This document shows, piece after piece, positions 62,200 through 64,000 of a DNA stretch of 64,000 bases. Source of the DNA: Microbacterium hydrocarbonoxydans (GTDB lineage: Bacteria > Actinomycetota > Actinomycetes > Actinomycetales > Microbacteriaceae). The translations under genes and the position numbers were made by a program. How positions within the stretch are numbered: the stretch's first letter is position 1; each line of letters begins with the position of its first letter. Where the stretch lies: NCBI RefSeq assembly GCF_000956475.1, contig NZ_JYJB01000005.1, positions 1 to 64,000 of the forward strand, in the 5' to 3' direction. The notes beneath the pieces are model-generated. The model was given only the letters and a program-made list of their open reading frames with translations. It had not been told where the DNA came from and searched no databases.

Positions 62200-62598
62200 T
62201 TACCACACGTAGGCGAGAACTTCTCCGCCCACGCCCTTCTGCTCAGCCTGACGGTCGGTGAGAAGACCGGAGGAGGTGGACAGGATGGCCACGCCGAGGC
62301 CGCCGAGGACCTTGGGGAGCTCCGTCGACTTCGCGTAGACGCGGAGGCCGGGCTTCGACACGCGCTTGATGCCCGCGATCGAACGCTCACGGTTGGGGCC
62401 GTACTTCAGCTGCAGGGTCAGGTTCTGGCCCACGCGAGCGTCGGAGGTCTCCCAGCCGGCGATGTAGCCCTCCTGCTGGAGGATCTCGGCGATGTGCGTC
62501 TTCAGCTTGCTCGACGGCAGCGTCACGGAGTCGTGGTGCGCCGAGTTCGCGTTGCGCAGACGGGTCAGCATGTCTGCGACCGGGTCTGTCATTGTCAT
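62200..62598 (-). CDS. rpsH: 30S ribosomal protein S8
   Basis: Protein of 132 aa, full length ([21 protein letters not shown]-terminal [20 protein letters not shown]). rpsN is not found between it and rplE; a hairpin and a 141-nt gap are there instead. Confidence 0.98.
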   Translation of the reverse strand: MTMTDPVADMLTRLRNANSAHHDSVTLPSSKLKTHIAEILQQEGYIAGWETSDARVGQNLTLQLKYGPNRERSIAGIKRVSKPGLRVYAKSTELPKVLGGLGVAILSTSSGLLTDRQAEQKGVGGEVLAYVW

Positions 62599-62689
62599 TG
62601 TTGGTTTCCTTTGTTCATACGGTTCCGGCTGCCGTTACACGACAGACGGCCTGCGATGACACGCAATCTTCAATTGTACGGCATGACGG

Positions 62690-62725
62690 GAGCCGGATGC
62701 TGCGCGTGAACGCAGCATCCGGCTC
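62690..62725 (-). terminator. Hairpin after rplE
   Basis: Perfect 15-bp stem GAGCCGGATGCTGCG/CGCAGCATCCGGCTC with a 6-nt loop, 15 nt past the rplE stop. It splits the spc group into two transcripts unless read through. Confidence 0.75.
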
Positions 62726-62739
62726 TCACATGTCGAGGC

Positions 62740-63330
62740 TTACGCCTGCGCGTCGTCCGAGCGGAACGGGAAGCCGAGTGCGCGCAGCAGGGCGCGACCC
62801 TCGTCATCCGTCTTCGCGGAGGTCACGACGGTGATGTCGAAACCGCGAACCCGGTCGATCTTGTCCTGATCGATCTCGTGGAACACACTCTGCTCCTGGA
62901 GACCGAAGGTGTAGTTGCCGTTGCCGTCGAACTGCTTGTCCGACAGACCGCGGAAGTCGCGGATGCGGGGCAGAGCGAGCGAGACCAGGCGGTCCACGAA
63001 CTCCCAGGCGCGGTCACCGCGGAGGGTGACGTGAGCGCCGATGGGCTGACCCTCGCGCAGCTTGAACTGTGCGATGGACTTGCGCGCCTTGGTGACGATC
63101 GGCTTCTGACCGGTGATCTTGGTGAGGTCGTCGACCGCACCATCGATCACCTTGCTGTCGCGAGCTGCCTCGCCGACACCCGTGTTCACGACGACCTTGA
63201 CCAGGCCAGGGATCTGCATGACGTTCGCGTAGCCGAACTGCTCCTGCAGAGCCTTCTTGATCTCAGCGTTGTACTTCGCCTTCAGGCGGGGCTGCACCTT
63301 GACAGCCTCCGCAGCGTCAGTCGTTGCCAT
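62740..63330 (-). CDS. rplE: 50S ribosomal protein L5
   Basis: Protein of 196 aa ([60 protein letters not shown]). It binds 5S rRNA and contacts S13. One-base overlap with rplX. Confidence 0.98.
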   Translation of the reverse strand: MATTDAAEAVKVQPRLKAKYNAEIKKALQEQFGYANVMQIPGLVKVVVNTGVGEAARDSKVIDGAVDDLTKITGQKPIVTKARKSIAQFKLREGQPIGAHVTLRGDRAWEFVDRLVSLALPRIRDFRGLSDKQFDGNGNYTFGLQEQSVFHEIDQDKIDRVRGFDITVVTSAKTDDEGRALLRALGFPFRSDDAQA

Positions 63331-63689
63331 CAGAGGTCCTTACCGCTCTTCTTCGCGTAACGCACGCGGACGGTGCGCTTGACGCCGTCCTTGGTCTGCT
63401 CCTCGACCCGGTGGCCGACCTTGGTCGGCTTCTTGGTCGAGGGGTCGACGACTGCGACGTTCGAGATGTGGATGGGAGCCTCGATCGTCTCGAGGCCACC
63501 CGTCTTGGTGCCGCGCTGCGTCTGGCCGACGCGCGAGTGCTTGGTGACGTAGTTCACACCCTCGACGATGACGCGGTTCTGCTCGACAAGGATCTCAAGG
63601 ACCTTGCCCTGCTTGCCGCGGTCGCCGCCCTTGGCCTGGGTGCGGCCGGTGATGACCTGAACCAGGTCGCCCTTCTTGATCTTCGCCAT
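63330..63689 (-). CDS. rplX: 50S ribosomal protein L24
   Basis: Protein of 119 aa. KOW domain at the start ([31 protein letters not shown]) and the family ending [12 protein letters not shown]. It initiates 50S assembly. 2 nt after rplN. Confidence 0.98.
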   Translation of the reverse strand: MAKIKKGDLVQVITGRTQAKGGDRGKQGKVLEILVEQNRVIVEGVNYVTKHSRVGQTQRGTKTGGLETIEAPIHISNVAVVDPSTKKPTKVGHRVEEQTKDGVKRTVRVRYAKKSGKDL

Positions 63690-63691
63690 GA

Positions 63692-64000
63692 TCAGATGAC
63701 CTCCGGTGCCAGGGAGACGATCTTCATGAACTTCTTGTCACGAAGCTCACGGCCGACCGGACCGAAGATGCGGGTGCCGCGGGGCTCCCCGTCGTTCTTC
63801 AGGATCACGGCGGCGTTCTCGTCGAACTTGATGTACGAGCCGTCGGGACGGCGCGTCTCCTTCTTGGTGCGGACGATGACCGCCTTGACGACGTCGCCCT
63901 TCTTGACGTTGCCGCCCGGGATCGCGTCCTTGACGGTCGCGACGATGGTGTCGCCCAGACCCGCGTAGCGGCGGCGCGAGCCACCGAGAACACGGATGGT
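63692..64000 (-). CDS. rplN: 50S ribosomal protein L14 (partial, start outside window)
   Basis: 102 C-terminal residues are visible ([20 protein letters not shown]; then [20 protein letters not shown]), ending [11 protein letters not shown]. About 20 N-terminal residues lie beyond the right edge, by comparison with the 122-aa family. Confidence 0.96.
   Translation of the reverse strand, partial: TIRVLGGSRRRYAGLGDTIVATVKDAIPGGNVKKGDVVKAVIVRTKKETRRPDGSYIKFDENAAVILKNDGEPRGTRIFGPVGRELRDKKFMKIVSLAPEVI

Overview
The window is a gene-dense, high-GC chromosomal segment from an actinobacterium, most likely a Microbacterium or close Microbacteriaceae relative. The evidence is the very high GC with strong third-position bias, frequent GTG starts, a lysG/lysE pair, a RamB-type regulator beside aceBA, NusG/L15/L17 with long low-complexity extensions, and no rRNA, IS element, prophage or CRISPR array. 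The genus is an inference from gene content.

Left part (1-13 kb). A lone AbiEi-like/DUF559 protein is flanked by clusters of palindromic GACGCCCCACCTG-type repeats and followed by a YqaJ-type nuclease. From 2.07 to 9.09 kb two divergent operons form a mirror image. Each has, from the centre outwards, exported protein(s) with a SipW-type signal, a SipW-like signal peptidase, an LATTG-anchored surface protein and another exported protein. Then come lysG/lysE and a polar amino acid ABC importer.

The 13.1-17.4 kb part carries rplA, rplK, nusG, secE and tRNA-Trp (all minus), interrupted by a WYL regulator/VOC protein pair with a clean palindromic operator.

The 17.6-45.9 kb part is metabolic. It holds an Hsp90-family/TPR pair; a putrescine/GABA catabolic operon (amine oxidase, universal stress protein, APC permease, two succinate-semialdehyde dehydrogenases, gabT) with a divergent PucR regulator; an MBL hydrolase/TetR pair; ramB divergent from aceB-aceA (glyoxylate shunt); a degenerate kinase-like gene; AsnC/ald; and a nitrate import and reduction operon (narK, FAD/BFD oxidoreductase, molybdopterin nitrate reductase).

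The 45.9-52.4 kb part has an aspartate-type aminotransferase, a PhnB-like protein, murB, two MaoC-type dehydratase subunits, a TauE/SafE exporter and an acyl-CoA ligase. From 52.4 kb to the right edge runs the minus-strand alpha/spc ribosomal region: rplQ, rpoA, rpsK, rpsM, rpmJ, infA, [DsbA-like gene], map, adk, secY, rplO, rpmD, rpsE, rplR, rplF, rpsH, rplE, rplX and rplN (cut by the window end). A 0.5 kb gap upstream of the DsbA-like gene holds an array with a strict 19-bp period.

The strongest candidates for undescribed biology are the mirrored SipW operons, the Hsp90-TPR pair, the repeat-flanked DUF559 module and the 19-bp periodic array.
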